Source: Blastococcus tunisiensis
Lineage (GTDB): Bacteria > Actinomycetota > Actinomycetes > Mycobacteriales > Geodermatophilaceae
DNA length: 64,000 nt
Direction: 5' to 3'
Assembly: GCF_900112815.1 (NCBI RefSeq)
Contig: NZ_FOND01000012.1
Location: 1-64,000 of the forward strand
Shown: in pieces, positions 32,982 to 41,137 of the stretch
How the letters are laid out: every line of letters begins with the position of its first letter
Position numbering within the stretch: position 1 is the stretch's first letter
The notes under the pieces: model-generated
What the model saw: only the letters and a program-made list of their open reading frames with translations
What the model was told of the DNA's origin: nothing
The model's database searches: none
Translations under genes and position numbers: made by a program

Positions 32982-33668
32982 GTGGCCGACGCCGGACCGA
33001 CCGCCCTGGTGCCCGCCGTCCGCGCGGCGTTGCGCGAGCTCGCCGACCCGGAGCGGGCGGCCGGGATGCGGGCCTACCTGAAGACGGCGGAGCCCTGCCT
33101 CGGCGTCCGCCTGCCCGAGGTCCGCCGGCTCACCCGGGCCGCCGCTGCCGCCCACCCGCCCGCGTCGGTCGACGAGGTGAGGGCAGCCGCCGGCCGGCTC
33201 TGGCGGGAGGCCGCCTACCGGGAGGAGCGCTACGCCGCGCAGGCGCTGACCGGCCTGCCCGCCGCCCGGGGCGACCTGCGCCTGCTCCCACTGCTGGAGG
33301 AGATGATCACCACCGGTGCGTGGTGGGACCTCGTCGACGGCACGCAGGCCCGGGTCGCCGAGCTGCTGCGGGCCGACCCGGCCGCGATGGAGCCGGTCGT
33401 GCGCGGGTGGGCCCGCTCCCCCGACCGCTGGCTGCGCCGCAGCGCCGTCATCGCCCAGCTGGGCCGCAAGGAGCACACCGACACCGCGCTGCTCACCGAC
33501 GTCGTGCTGGCCAACGCCGACGACCCCGACTTCTTCCTCCGCAAGGCCATCGGCTGGGCCCTGCGCGAGTACGCCAAGGTCGCCCCCGGCTGGGTGGCGG
33601 CGTTCGTCCGCGACCACCCGCTCAGCCCGCTCTCCCGTCGGGAGGCGACCAAGCACCTCAGAAGGTGA
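32982..33668 (+). CDS. DNA alkylation repair protein, AlkD-like
   Basis: 228 residues from the GTG at 32982. A string of HEAT-like helices with the AlkD landmarks LKTAEPCLGVRLPEVR, TTGAWWDLVDG (conserved Trp and Asp near the lesion pocket), SPDRWLRRSAVIAQL and FFLRKAIGWALREYAK. AlkD-type glycosylases excise N3- and N7-alkylpurines without base flipping. The last 11 bp overlap the end of the converging oxidoreductase gene. Confidence 0.85.
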   Translation: MADAGPTALVPAVRAALRELADPERAAGMRAYLKTAEPCLGVRLPEVRRLTRAAAAAHPPASVDEVRAAAGRLWREAAYREERYAAQALTGLPAARGDLRLLPLLEEMITTGAWWDLVDGTQARVAELLRADPAAMEPVVRGWARSPDRWLRRSAVIAQLGRKEHTDTALLTDVVLANADDPDFFLRKAIGWALREYAKVAPGWVAAFVRDHPLSPLSRREATKHLRR

Positions 33669-34593
33669 GCACGATCCGGCCGCGGACCCCACCGCGCTCG
33701 AGCATCCGGTGCGCCTCGGCCGCCTGCTCGGCCGGGAACGTGCGGGCGACCCGCAGCGTCAGGACGCCGTCCTCCACCTGCCGGCGCAGCCGGTCCAGCG
33801 CCGCCCGGTCCTCGGCGACCTTGCGCACCATGGTCGGGAAGAACCGCAGCCCGCGCTGGCCGTCACCGCGGTAGCCGCGGACCGTCGCCACCGCACCGCC
33901 GTCCTTCACCGCCGGCAGCACCAGCGCGTCCTGGACGGAGCCGTCGGCCAGCCCGTCGACGCCGTCGGGGAACTGCTCGCGGATCCGGTCGGCGACGTCG
34001 TCCCCCCGACGGACCACCACGTCGGCGCCGAGATCCCGCACGAGCTGCTCGTCGGCCTCCGACGCGTCGGCGACGACGGTCAGCCCGTCCGCCTTCGCCA
34101 GCTGGACGACGTACCCGCCGAACGCGCCGGCCGCGCCGGTGACGGCGAGCACCTGCCCCGGCTGCAGCGCCATGTGGTCGAGGGCCAGCCGGGCGGTCAG
34201 CCCGTTCATCGGCAGCGTCGAGGCCTCCACCACCGTGGCGTTCGCCGGTGCCCGCACCACCGAGCCGCCGGGCAGCACCTTGTCCTCGCGGTAGGCGCCG
34301 TACGGGCCGAACGGGCCGACGATCCCCATCGCGGCGTCCCCCACCGCGAGGTGCTCGACGCCGTCCCCGACCTCGGCGACCACGCCGGCGACGTCCATGC
34401 CGGGCACCCACGGCGGCGTCGTGACCGGGTCGCGCCCGGCGTACGCGCCGGAGCGGGCGTGGGTGTCGGTCGGGCTCACCGCGGCGGCCTCCACCCTCAG
34501 CCGCACCTGTCCCGGCCCCAGGGGCTCCGGCTCGACGTCGACGATCTGCAGGGCCTCCGGCCCACCGAACTGCATCACTCCCGCGGCACGCAT
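33658..34593 (-). CDS. NADPH:quinone reductase-like MDR protein
   Basis: 311 residues. GroES-like N-terminal domain (MRAAGVMQFGGPEALQIVDV, PWVPGMDVAGVVAEVGDGVE) and a Rossmann domain with AVTGAAGAFGGYVVQLAKADG (GxxGxxG-like NADPH loop). No zinc ligands. The C-terminus RGKIVL-type motif is RGRIVLTF. Likely reduces quinones or related carbonyls. A paralogous fold, not a duplicate, of the protein at 24753. Confidence 0.82.
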   Translation of the reverse strand: MRAAGVMQFGGPEALQIVDVEPEPLGPGQVRLRVEAAAVSPTDTHARSGAYAGRDPVTTPPWVPGMDVAGVVAEVGDGVEHLAVGDAAMGIVGPFGPYGAYREDKVLPGGSVVRAPANATVVEASTLPMNGLTARLALDHMALQPGQVLAVTGAAGAFGGYVVQLAKADGLTVVADASEADEQLVRDLGADVVVRRGDDVADRIREQFPDGVDGLADGSVQDALVLPAVKDGGAVATVRGYRGDGQRGLRFFPTMVRKVAEDRAALDRLRRQVEDGVLTLRVARTFPAEQAAEAHRMLERGGVRGRIVLTF

Positions 34594-34645
34594 GGCTCCT
34601 GCTTACACGTCCCCCGACCGGGGCCGCCCCCCGGGCGACCCGAGG

Positions 34646-34701
34646 TGACACCACTTCCGACACCACTTCGCTTGACGGTGGTGTCATGGTGGTGTCATAG
34701 T
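34646..34701 (+). promoter_or_regulatory. Four-copy operator overlapping a probable leaderless promoter
   Basis: tgacaccac at 34646-34654, cgacaccac at 34658-34666, then the inverted gtggtgtca at 34678-34686 and 34689-34697. TTGACG (34672-34677) and CATAGT (34696-34701), 18 bp apart, form a -35/-10 pair whose start point would fall about at the ATG at 34708. Inverted half-sites 11-12 bp apart suit a ribbon-helix-helix regulator; the first gene encodes such a domain, so autoregulation is likely. Confidence 0.65.
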
Positions 34702-34707
34702 GACGCC

Positions 34708-35226
34708 ATGGACCTCACCCCCTTCGTCGACCAGCTCCGCCGCGACCTGCTGACCGCGGCGGACGCCGGCGGCGAGGAGGCCCGCGCCCTGGCGGAGCGG
34801 CTCACCGCACCGCTGGAGTCCTCCGTCCGCCTGGCACTGCTCAGCGCGCTGTCCCAGGCGGCCGAGGAGATCACCGGCCAGCTCGCCCCCGGATCCGTCG
34901 ACGTCCGGCTCCGCGGCAGCGACCTCGGCTTCGCCGTCACCCCTCCCCCCGTCGAGCCGACCAGCGCTCCTGCGGCGGGCACCGCGTCCGCCGATCCCGG
35001 CCCGGCGCTCGACCTCGACGAGGGCGGCACGCTGCGGATCACGCTGCGACTGCCCGAGCAGCTCAAGTCCCGGGTCGACGACGCCGCAGCCCGACTCGGC
35101 GTCTCGGTCAACACCTGGCTCGTCCGGGCCGTCGCCAACGCCATGTCCCCCGAGCCGCGACCGTCGTCGGACTCCCGCCGCGGCCGGTGGTCCGGCGGCT
35201 CGCAGTACACGGGCTGGGCCCGCTAG
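34708..35226 (+). CDS. Ribbon-helix-helix (HicB/Arc-like) regulator
   Basis: 172 residues. The first two thirds are helical and Ala/Leu-rich without a known domain. Near residues 108-145 is GTLRITLRLPEQLKSRVDD then AAARLGVSVNTWLVRAVANAM, the RHH fold (beta strand LRITLRLP, helices after) of HicB/Arc/CopG regulators. Often annotated HicB antitoxin, but no HicA toxin gene is adjacent; the neighbours are a DUF4097 protein and a DrrAB-type exporter. Probably a transcription regulator of this operon, acting at the four-copy operator. No Shine-Dalgarno is seen, fitting a leaderless mRNA. Confidence 0.75.
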   Translation: MDLTPFVDQLRRDLLTAADAGGEEARALAERLTAPLESSVRLALLSALSQAAEEITGQLAPGSVDVRLRGSDLGFAVTPPPVEPTSAPAAGTASADPGPALDLDEGGTLRITLRLPEQLKSRVDDAAARLGVSVNTWLVRAVANAMSPEPRPSSDSRRGRWSGGSQYTGWAR

Positions 35227-35310
35227 CCCCGCACCAGCACTCGCACCCGCACCGCCACCCCGGCCGACCGGCCCGGGGGCACCCACCCCTGCCCTGAGGA
35301 AGGCGCAGCC

Positions 35311-36102
35311 ATGCCCACGTTCGACACCCCCGGCCCCATCTCGGCCCGCATCGAGGTCGCCTCCGGCTCGGTGCGCGTGCGCGCCGACGACCGGCACGAC
35401 ACCGTCGTCACCGTCCGCCCGCGCAACGAGGCCAGCTCCGCCGACGTCACCGCCGCCGAGCAGACGCTGGTCACCTTCTCCGCCGGCGAGCTGCTCGTCC
35501 GGTCCACCAGCCGGCCGCGGCTGCTCTTCTTCGGCTACGGCCCGGAAATCGAGGTCGACGTCGTCATCCCCACCGGGTCCTCCCTCGACGTCCGCACGAC
35601 CGCCGGGGAGATCACCTGCTCCGGCCGGCTGGGCGCCGTGGACCTCGAGAGCAAGCACGGCGACCTGCGGCTGGACGACGCCGGCAGCCTGCGCGCCCGC
35701 ACCTCCAGCGGCGACATCTCCGTCGCCGTCGTCGACGGAGACACCGAGGCGATCACCTCCTACGGCGACGTCCGCGTCGGCGAGACCGGCGGACCGTCCC
35801 GACTGGGGACCGGCTACGGCGACGTCACCGTCGACCGTGCCCTCGGCTCGCTGACCGCGAGCACCAAGTACGGCCAGGTGCGCGTCGGCGAGGCCGTGCG
35901 GGGCTCGCTCGTCCTCGAGACCGCCTACGGCGAGGTGGAGGCGTGCGTGCGCGAGGGGTCGGCGGCCTGGCTCGACGTCCACTCCGGAGGCGGCCGCATC
36001 CGCAACCTGCTCACCGAGACCGAGGGACCCGAAGGCGCCGGCGAGACCGTCGAGATCCACGCCCGCACGTCCTACGGCGACATCCTCATCCGCCGGGCCT
36101 GA
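35311..36102 (+). CDS. DUF4097-family beta-strand-repeat protein
   Basis: 263 residues with repeated short strands that suggest a right-handed beta-helix: LDVRTTAGEITCSG, VDLESKHGDLRL, RARTSSGDISV, AITSYGDVRV, LGTGYGDVTV, ASTKYGQVRV, LETAYGEVEA. The recurring S/T-x-G-D-V/I step is typical of DUF4097. No signal peptide, so cytoplasmic. aggaaggcg precedes the ATG. Second gene of the operon whose product is an ABC exporter; members often sit beside such transporters in Actinobacteria. Role unknown. Confidence 0.8.
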   Translation: MPTFDTPGPISARIEVASGSVRVRADDRHDTVVTVRPRNEASSADVTAAEQTLVTFSAGELLVRSTSRPRLLFFGYGPEIEVDVVIPTGSSLDVRTTAGEITCSGRLGAVDLESKHGDLRLDDAGSLRARTSSGDISVAVVDGDTEAITSYGDVRVGETGGPSRLGTGYGDVTVDRALGSLTASTKYGQVRVGEAVRGSLVLETAYGEVEACVREGSAAWLDVHSGGGRIRNLLTETEGPEGAGETVEIHARTSYGDILIRRA

Positions 36103-36114
36103 GAGGACCTGGCC

Positions 36115-37083
36115 ATGCACCCCACCGCTGCCATCGAGGTGACCGGCCTGCGCAAGTCCTTCGGCACGAAAGCCGTGCTCGACGGCCTGGACCTGAGCGT
36201 GCCCGAGGGGACGGTCTTCGCCCTGCTCGGCCCGAACGGGGCCGGCAAGACGACCACCGTCGACATCCTGTCCACCCTCACCCCCGCCGACGGCGGCGAG
36301 GTCCGCATCGCCGGCCACGACCTGCACCGGGAACCCGAGGCGGTGCGCGCCGCGATCGCGCTCACCGGTCAGTTCTCCGCCGTCGACAACCTGCTCACCG
36401 GGCGGGAGAACCTGCGGCTGATGTCGGACCTGAACCACCTCGGCCGGCAGCAGGGCCGCCGCCGCGCCGCCGCCCTGCTCGAGCGGTTCGACCTCGCCGA
36501 GGCGGCCGACGAGGTCCCGGCCACCTACTCCGGCGGCATGCGACGCCGGCTGGATCTGGCCATGGGACTCATGGCCGACCCGCGCGTGGTCTTCCTCGAC
36601 GAGCCGACCACCGGGCTCGATCCGCGCAGCTGCCGGGCCATGTGGGACGTCGTCCGTGGGCTCGTGGCCGACGGCGTCACCATCCTCCTGACCACCCAGT
36701 ACCTGGAGGAGGCAGACCAGCTGGCCGACCGGATCGGCGTCCTGGACGCCGGGCGACTGGTCGCCGAGGGCACCGCCGGGGAACTCAAGCGGATGGTGCC
36801 CGGAAGCTCCGTGCGCCTGGAGTTCGCCGGGCCGGAGCCGCTGGCCCGCGCTGCCACGGCGCTCGGCGTGCCGCCGGCCGAGGAGGGGGCGCTCGCCCTC
36901 GAGGTCCCCGGTGACGGCAGCGTGGCCACGCTCAAGTCCCTGCTCGCCCGCCTCGACGACGCCGGTGTCGACGTCGCCGGTCTCACCGTCGACACACCCG
37001 ACCTGGACGACGTCTTCCTGGCCCTGACCGGCCGCCCGACCCCCGCAGAGGTGACCGCACGAGCACGCTGGCACTCACCGTGA
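36115..37083 (+). CDS. ABC transporter ATP-binding protein (DrrA-like)
   Basis: 322 residues. Walker A GPNGAGKTTTVD (about 38-49), Q-loop LTGQFSAVDNLLTGRENL, signature YSGGMRRRLDLAM (about 140-152), Walker B VVFLDEPTTGLD and the switch His replaced in TILLTTQYLEEAD (Q at the His position). The TTQYLEEAD form is standard for daunorubicin-resistance DrrA and relatives. The C-terminal 80 residues are the DUF4162 domain. Powers export through the permease encoded by the next gene, with which it overlaps by 4 bp (GTGA). Confidence 0.88.
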   Translation: MHPTAAIEVTGLRKSFGTKAVLDGLDLSVPEGTVFALLGPNGAGKTTTVDILSTLTPADGGEVRIAGHDLHREPEAVRAAIALTGQFSAVDNLLTGRENLRLMSDLNHLGRQQGRRRAAALLERFDLAEAADEVPATYSGGMRRRLDLAMGLMADPRVVFLDEPTTGLDPRSCRAMWDVVRGLVADGVTILLTTQYLEEADQLADRIGVLDAGRLVAEGTAGELKRMVPGSSVRLEFAGPEPLARAATALGVPPAEEGALALEVPGDGSVATLKSLLARLDDAGVDVAGLTVDTPDLDDVFLALTGRPTPAEVTARARWHSP

Positions 37084-37850
37084 ACGACTCGGCGACGATG
37101 CTGCGCCGCAACCTCAAGCGCGCCATCCGCTATCCCGGGCTCACGCTCATCGTCGCCGCGCTGCCCATCGTGTTCCTGCTGCTGTTCGTCTACGTCTTCG
37201 GCGGCACGCTGGGCGCCGGGCTGGGACTGCCGTCCGGCGGCCGGGCGGAGTACCTCGCCTACGTCGTCCCCGGCATCCTGGTCCTGGCGATCACCGGCGG
37301 CGCGCAGGGGACGGCGATCGGGATCGCCATGGACATGACCGAGGGCATCATCGCCCGGTTCCGCACCATGTCCATCGCCCGCGCGTCGGTGCTCACCGGC
37401 CACGTCCTGGGTGCGGTGATCCAGACGATGGTCGGGCTGGCGCTCGTCGTCGCCGTCGCGCTGCTCATCGGCTTCCGGCCCGACGCGAACGCCGTGGAGT
37501 GGCTCGCCGTCATCGGTGTCCTCACGATGACCAGCTTCGCGCTGTCCTGGCTCTCGGTGGCGATGGGGCTCTGGACGAAGACCGTGGAGGCGGCCAGCAA
37601 CCTCCCAATGCCGCTCATGCTCCTGCCGTTCCTCGGCAGCGGCTTCGTGCCGGTGGCGTCCATGCCCGCCGGACTGCGCTGGTTCGCCGAGAACCAGCCG
37701 TTCACGCCGATCATCGAGACGGTGCGCGGCCTGCTCACCGGGACGGCGATCGGCTCCAGCGCAACGGTGGCGACGGCGTGGTGCGCCGGGATCGCGCTGG
37801 CCGGCTACCTCTGGGCGCGGCGCACCTACGAGCGCCGTCCCGCCCGCTGA
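37080..37850 (+). CDS. ABC transporter permease (DrrB/ABC-2 type)
   Basis: 256 residues, GTG start coupled to the ATPase stop. Six hydrophobic segments in the ABC-2 pattern; the start MLRRNLKRAIRYPGLTLIVAALPIVFLLLFVYVFG and the later FLGSGFVPVASMPAGLRWFAENQPFTP block are characteristic of DrrB-like exporters. With the DrrA-like ATPase it exports a small molecule of unknown kind. A strong hairpin ends the operon at 37864-37903. Confidence 0.88.
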   Translation: MNDSATMLRRNLKRAIRYPGLTLIVAALPIVFLLLFVYVFGGTLGAGLGLPSGGRAEYLAYVVPGILVLAITGGAQGTAIGIAMDMTEGIIARFRTMSIARASVLTGHVLGAVIQTMVGLALVVAVALLIGFRPDANAVEWLAVIGVLTMTSFALSWLSVAMGLWTKTVEAASNLPMPLMLLPFLGSGFVPVASMPAGLRWFAENQPFTPIIETVRGLLTGTAIGSSATVATAWCAGIALAGYLWARRTYERRPAR

Positions 37851-37863
37851 ACGTCCTCCGGCA

Positions 37864-37903
37864 CAGTCGGCCCTTGCCCACCCCGGTGGGCGAGGGCCGA
37901 CTG
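37864..37903. terminator. Bidirectional terminator hairpin
   Basis: cagtcggcccttgcccacc pairs with ggtgggcgagggccgactg, 19 bp with one wobble pair and a 2-base loop, between the convergent exporter operon and the acyl-CoA dehydrogenase gene. Confidence 0.75.
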
Positions 37904-37926
37904 GCGCAGGAGGAACCTGCCGGACG

Positions 37927-39126
37927 TCAGCGCTTCTGCGCGTAGGTCTTCAGCAGGCCGCGGCTGATGATCGTCTTCTGGATCTCGCTGGTGCCCTCGC
38001 CGATGAGCAGGAACGGCGCCTCGCGCATGAGCCGCTCGATCTCGTACTCCTTCGAGTAGCCGTAACCGCCGTGGATCCGGAAGGACTGGGTGGTGACCTC
38101 GGCGCAGTACTCGCTGGCGATCAACTTGGCCATGCCGGCCTCGACGTCGTTGCGCTCGCCGCGGTCCTTGAGCCGGGCGGCGTTGACCATCATCAGGTGC
38201 GCGGCCTCGACCTTGGTGGCCATCTCGGCCAGCTGGAAGGCGATCGCCTGGTGCTGGGCGATCGGCTTGCCGAAGGTCTCCCGCTGCTGGGCGTAGGCGA
38301 CGGCGAGCTCGAAGGCGCGGATGGAGATGCCACAGGCGCGGGCGGCCACGTTGACCCGGCCGACCTCGACGCCGTCCATCATCTGCGCGAAGCCCTTGCC
38401 GGGCGCCTCGCCGAGGATGTCCGATGCCTCCGCCCGGTAGCCGTCGAACACCAGCTCGGTGGTGTCGACGCCCTTGTAGCCCATCTTGTCGATCTTGCCG
38501 GGGATGGTGAGCCCGGGCTTCACCTCGCCGAAGCCGGACGGCTTCTCGACGAGGAACGTGGTCAGGTTCTGGTGGGCCTTCTCCGCGCCTTCGTCGGTGC
38601 GCACCAGGGCCGCCACCAGGGTGGAGCTGCCGCCGTTGGTCAGCCACATCTTCTGGCCGTCGATGACGTAGCCGCCGTCGGCCTGCTTCGTCGCCTTCGT
38701 GCGGATGCCGGCCACGTCGGAGCCCAGCCCCGGCTCGGACATCGAGAAGGCGCCGCGCACCTCGCCGGTGGCCATGCGCGGGAGGTAGTGCTCCTTCTGT
38801 TCCTGCGTGCCGTGCTGCTTGATCATGTACGCCACGATGAAGTGGGTGTTGATGACGCCGGAGACGCTCATCCAGCCGCGGGCGATCTCCTCCACCACCA
38901 GCGCGTAGGTGAGCAGCGACTCGCCCAGCCCGCCGTACTCCTCGGGGATCATCAGCCCGAAGATGCCGAGCTCCTTGAGCCCGTCGACGATCTCCTGCGG
39001 GTAGATGTCGCCGTGCTCGAGCTCCTGCGCGTTCGGGATGATCTCGCGGTCGACGAACGTCCTGACCGTCGACAGGATCTCGCGCTGGATGTCGGTGAGG
39101 TCAGCGGTCTGTGCCAAGCGGGTCAA
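37927..39126 (-). CDS. Acyl-CoA dehydrogenase
   Basis: 399 residues. TTG start at 39126 with aaggag seven bases upstream. Family blocks: GAFSMSEPGLGSDVAGIRTKA (FAD/substrate loop), GQKMWLTNGG, RACGISIRAFELAVAYAQQRETFGKPIAQ, and the end FRIHGGYGYSKEYEIERLMREA with the region of the catalytic Glu. FAD-dependent alpha,beta-desaturation of an acyl-CoA, with electrons going to ETF. The substrate is not determined; nearby aromatic-CoA genes make a role in aromatic or branched acid breakdown possible, but it is a separate transcript. Shares the terminator at 37864 with the exporter operon. Confidence 0.87.
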   Translation of the reverse strand: MTRLAQTADLTDIQREILSTVRTFVDREIIPNAQELEHGDIYPQEIVDGLKELGIFGLMIPEEYGGLGESLLTYALVVEEIARGWMSVSGVINTHFIVAYMIKQHGTQEQKEHYLPRMATGEVRGAFSMSEPGLGSDVAGIRTKATKQADGGYVIDGQKMWLTNGGSSTLVAALVRTDEGAEKAHQNLTTFLVEKPSGFGEVKPGLTIPGKIDKMGYKGVDTTELVFDGYRAEASDILGEAPGKGFAQMMDGVEVGRVNVAARACGISIRAFELAVAYAQQRETFGKPIAQHQAIAFQLAEMATKVEAAHLMMVNAARLKDRGERNDVEAGMAKLIASEYCAEVTTQSFRIHGGYGYSKEYEIERLMREAPFLLIGEGTSEIQKTIISRGLLKTYAQKR

Positions 39127-39269
39127 CGGTCCACTCCTTCGGGACTCCGGTGTCCGAGTTAGCGGTGAGTATGGGCCACGGCCACCGTCCTCCCGGCGTG
39201 TGCCTGCTCACGCCCGGCGGGACTCCGTGGTGGAGTACCCCGACCGGCACCGCCGGACGGGAGGGACGC

Positions 39270-39698
39270 ATGAGCAGCGACGACGACCACCTCTACCGCG
39301 GCGATCCGCCGCCTCCGCCACCGCAGGGCCCGCCGACCGGGTACGGCCGGCCGGCGGCCGGCTACCCGCCGCCGGGATACGGGCAGTACGGGCAGCCGGG
39401 ATACCCGCCGCCCGGCTACGGGCCCCCGCCCGGCTACGGGCCTCCACCGGGATATCCGCGGCCCACCAACACGATGGCGATCCTCGCCCTGGTCATGGCC
39501 TTCGTCTTCGCCCCCGCGGGACTCGTGCTCGGCATCGTGGCGCGCCGGCAGATCCGCCGGACCGGCGAGGACGGCGACGGCCTGGCGCTGGCCGGGATCA
39601 TCGTCGGCGGCATCGTGACGGCGATCTTCGTCTTCATCATCGTGCTCTGGATCATCGCCTTCGCCGCGTTCGCGAACAGCGGCTCCTTCGGGCCGTAG
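39270..39698 (+). CDS. DUF4190-type membrane protein with Pro/Gly/Tyr-rich N-terminus
   Basis: 142 residues. The first 65 are a low-complexity cytoplasmic tail with repeats of GYPPPGYG and PPPGYGPP. Two hydrophobic segments follow (MAILALVMAFVFAPAGLVLGIVA and LALAGIIVGGIVTAIFVFIIVLWIIAFAA) joined by an RRQIRRTGEDGDG loop, the DUF4190 pattern. gaggg precedes the ATG. Role unknown; such tails occur in actinobacterial envelope proteins. Confidence 0.8.
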   Translation: MSSDDDHLYRGDPPPPPPQGPPTGYGRPAAGYPPPGYGQYGQPGYPPPGYGPPPGYGPPPGYPRPTNTMAILALVMAFVFAPAGLVLGIVARRQIRRTGEDGDGLALAGIIVGGIVTAIFVFIIVLWIIAFAAFANSGSFGP

Positions 39699-39786
39699 GC
39701 TCCGAACTCGCAGGTGTTGCTCCGGCTGGCCGGCGCCGTGCTGGCCGAGGCCCACGACCACATCGCCGTGCCCCGCGGGGTCACGG

Positions 39787-39828
39787 CGAGGGGCCGGCCA
39801 GCAGATCCGCCTGCCGACCGGCCCCTCG
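39787..39828. terminator. Bidirectional terminator hairpin
   Basis: cgaggggccgg at the left pairs with ccggcccctcg at the right; the inner part is imperfect. It lies between the convergent DUF4190 and BenE-like genes. Confidence 0.65.
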
Positions 39829-39841
39829 CGGCTGGTCGGGG

Positions 39842-41026
39842 CTATGCGGCGTCGCCCTCGGACGCCGCCGCGGTGGCACGGCGGAAGTCCTTCGGCTCGA
39901 GGACCAGGGAGGCGAGGACGCCACCCACCAGGGCCCAGAAGGGTGCCGACACGTTGAGGATCGTGACCCCACTCATCGCGATGACCAGGGCGAACATCGC
40001 GCCGAACTGGTAGCGGCCGCCGCCGAACGCCCCCCGGAACGCCGCGAGCAGCACGCCGAGCATCGCGAGGCCGGCGAGCGAGGCGACGAGCTCACCCGGC
40101 AGGGCCGTCACCACCGCGACCGCGACACCGGCGAAGACACCGAACGTGACGAACAACAGGCCGTTCACCACCGTCGCGGCGTACCGGCCCTCCCGCTCCG
40201 GCCCGGCCTGCTCCGAGGAGCAGATGGCGGTCATGGGTCCGGCGATGTTGGCGTTGTGCCCCCCGAACATGGGCGCCAGCAGACCGCCGATACCGCTGAT
40301 GATCGTCATCACGTTGAACGGGGGACGGTAGCGCTCGGCCATGAGGACACCCATCGCCTGCGCGTTCTCCGCACCCACCACGAGCAGCGCGAGCGGGATG
40401 CCGACCGCCAGGATCGCGCCGAGGTCGAAGGCCGGCATCACCAGTTGAGGGCTGGTGATGCCCAGGCCGCCCTCGACGGAGCCGAAGCCGCCGGTGACAG
40501 CGGCCGTGACCGAGCCGAGGACGAGCGCACCGACGACACCGGGCACCGAGCGCACGTAGCGGGTCAGCAGCAGGAACCCCACGACCGCCGCTCCCACGAT
40601 GAGCGGTGCGGTCGTGCCCGCCGTGACGACCCCCGTGCCGAACCGGATCAGCGCCCCGGCGATCATCGCCATGATGATCGGGAACGGCAGCCAGGCCGCC
40701 ACCTTGCGGACGAGCCCCGTGACGCCCAGCACCAGCACCAGGAGCCCCGAGACGAGGTAGGCCCCGACCATCTGCGCGAACGTGAAGTCCTGCAGCGCCC
40801 CGGCGACCAGCACGGCTCCGGGGATGCTCCACGCGCCGGTGATCGGCATCTTGTAGTAGAGCCCGAGCACCAGCGAGATCAGCCCGCCGAAGACGTAGAT
40901 GCCGAAGATCCACGAGGCGGTCTGCGCGGCCGAGAGGCCCGCCTCGCTCGCGCCGTTGATGACGATGAGCGCGGGGCCGGTGCAGCCGAACACGGCGGCC
41001 ACCAGGCCGGCGCCCACCGTGGCCAC
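39842..41026 (-). CDS. benE: BenE-family benzoate/H+ symporter, start region probably frameshifted
   Basis: 394 residues from a GTG at 41026, with 11-12 membrane segments and the BenE hallmarks AAVFGCTGPALIVINGAS, FGGHNANIAGPMTAICSS and LVVGAENAQAMGVLMAERY. Imports benzoate with protons. The family normally has an LRELPRRLNVATVGAG lead-in: those residues are present just upstream in the same frame (RVSAPGLRELPRRLNVATV) but no start codon precedes them before a TGA. A different frame begins at ATG 41141, overlapping the CoA-ligase stop as ATGA, and stops after 32 codons. So the native start was probably 41141 and one frameshift (real or sequencing) lies near 41045-41100. Confidence 0.8.
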   Translation of the reverse strand: MATVGAGLVAAVFGCTGPALIVINGASEAGLSAAQTASWIFGIYVFGGLISLVLGLYYKMPITGAWSIPGAVLVAGALQDFTFAQMVGAYLVSGLLVLVLGVTGLVRKVAAWLPFPIIMAMIAGALIRFGTGVVTAGTTAPLIVGAAVVGFLLLTRYVRSVPGVVGALVLGSVTAAVTGGFGSVEGGLGITSPQLVMPAFDLGAILAVGIPLALLVVGAENAQAMGVLMAERYRPPFNVMTIISGIGGLLAPMFGGHNANIAGPMTAICSSEQAGPEREGRYAATVVNGLLFVTFGVFAGVAVAVVTALPGELVASLAGLAMLGVLLAAFRGAFGGGRYQFGAMFALVIAMSGVTILNVSAPFWALVGGVLASLVLEPKDFRRATAAASEGDAA

Positions 41027-41137
41027 GTTGAGCCGCCGGGGAAGCTCACGGAGCCCCGGAGCCGAAACCCGGCCCTCGCTCCACCAATCCGCGATCGTCG
41101 GGAACGAGGTCGGTGTCCTGGGGTGTCACGCCGTTGC

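Noticed and set aside
34708-35226. HicB antitoxin of a HicAB toxin-antitoxin pair
   Set aside because: No HicA-like small toxin gene on either side; the neighbours are a DUF4097 protein and an exporter.
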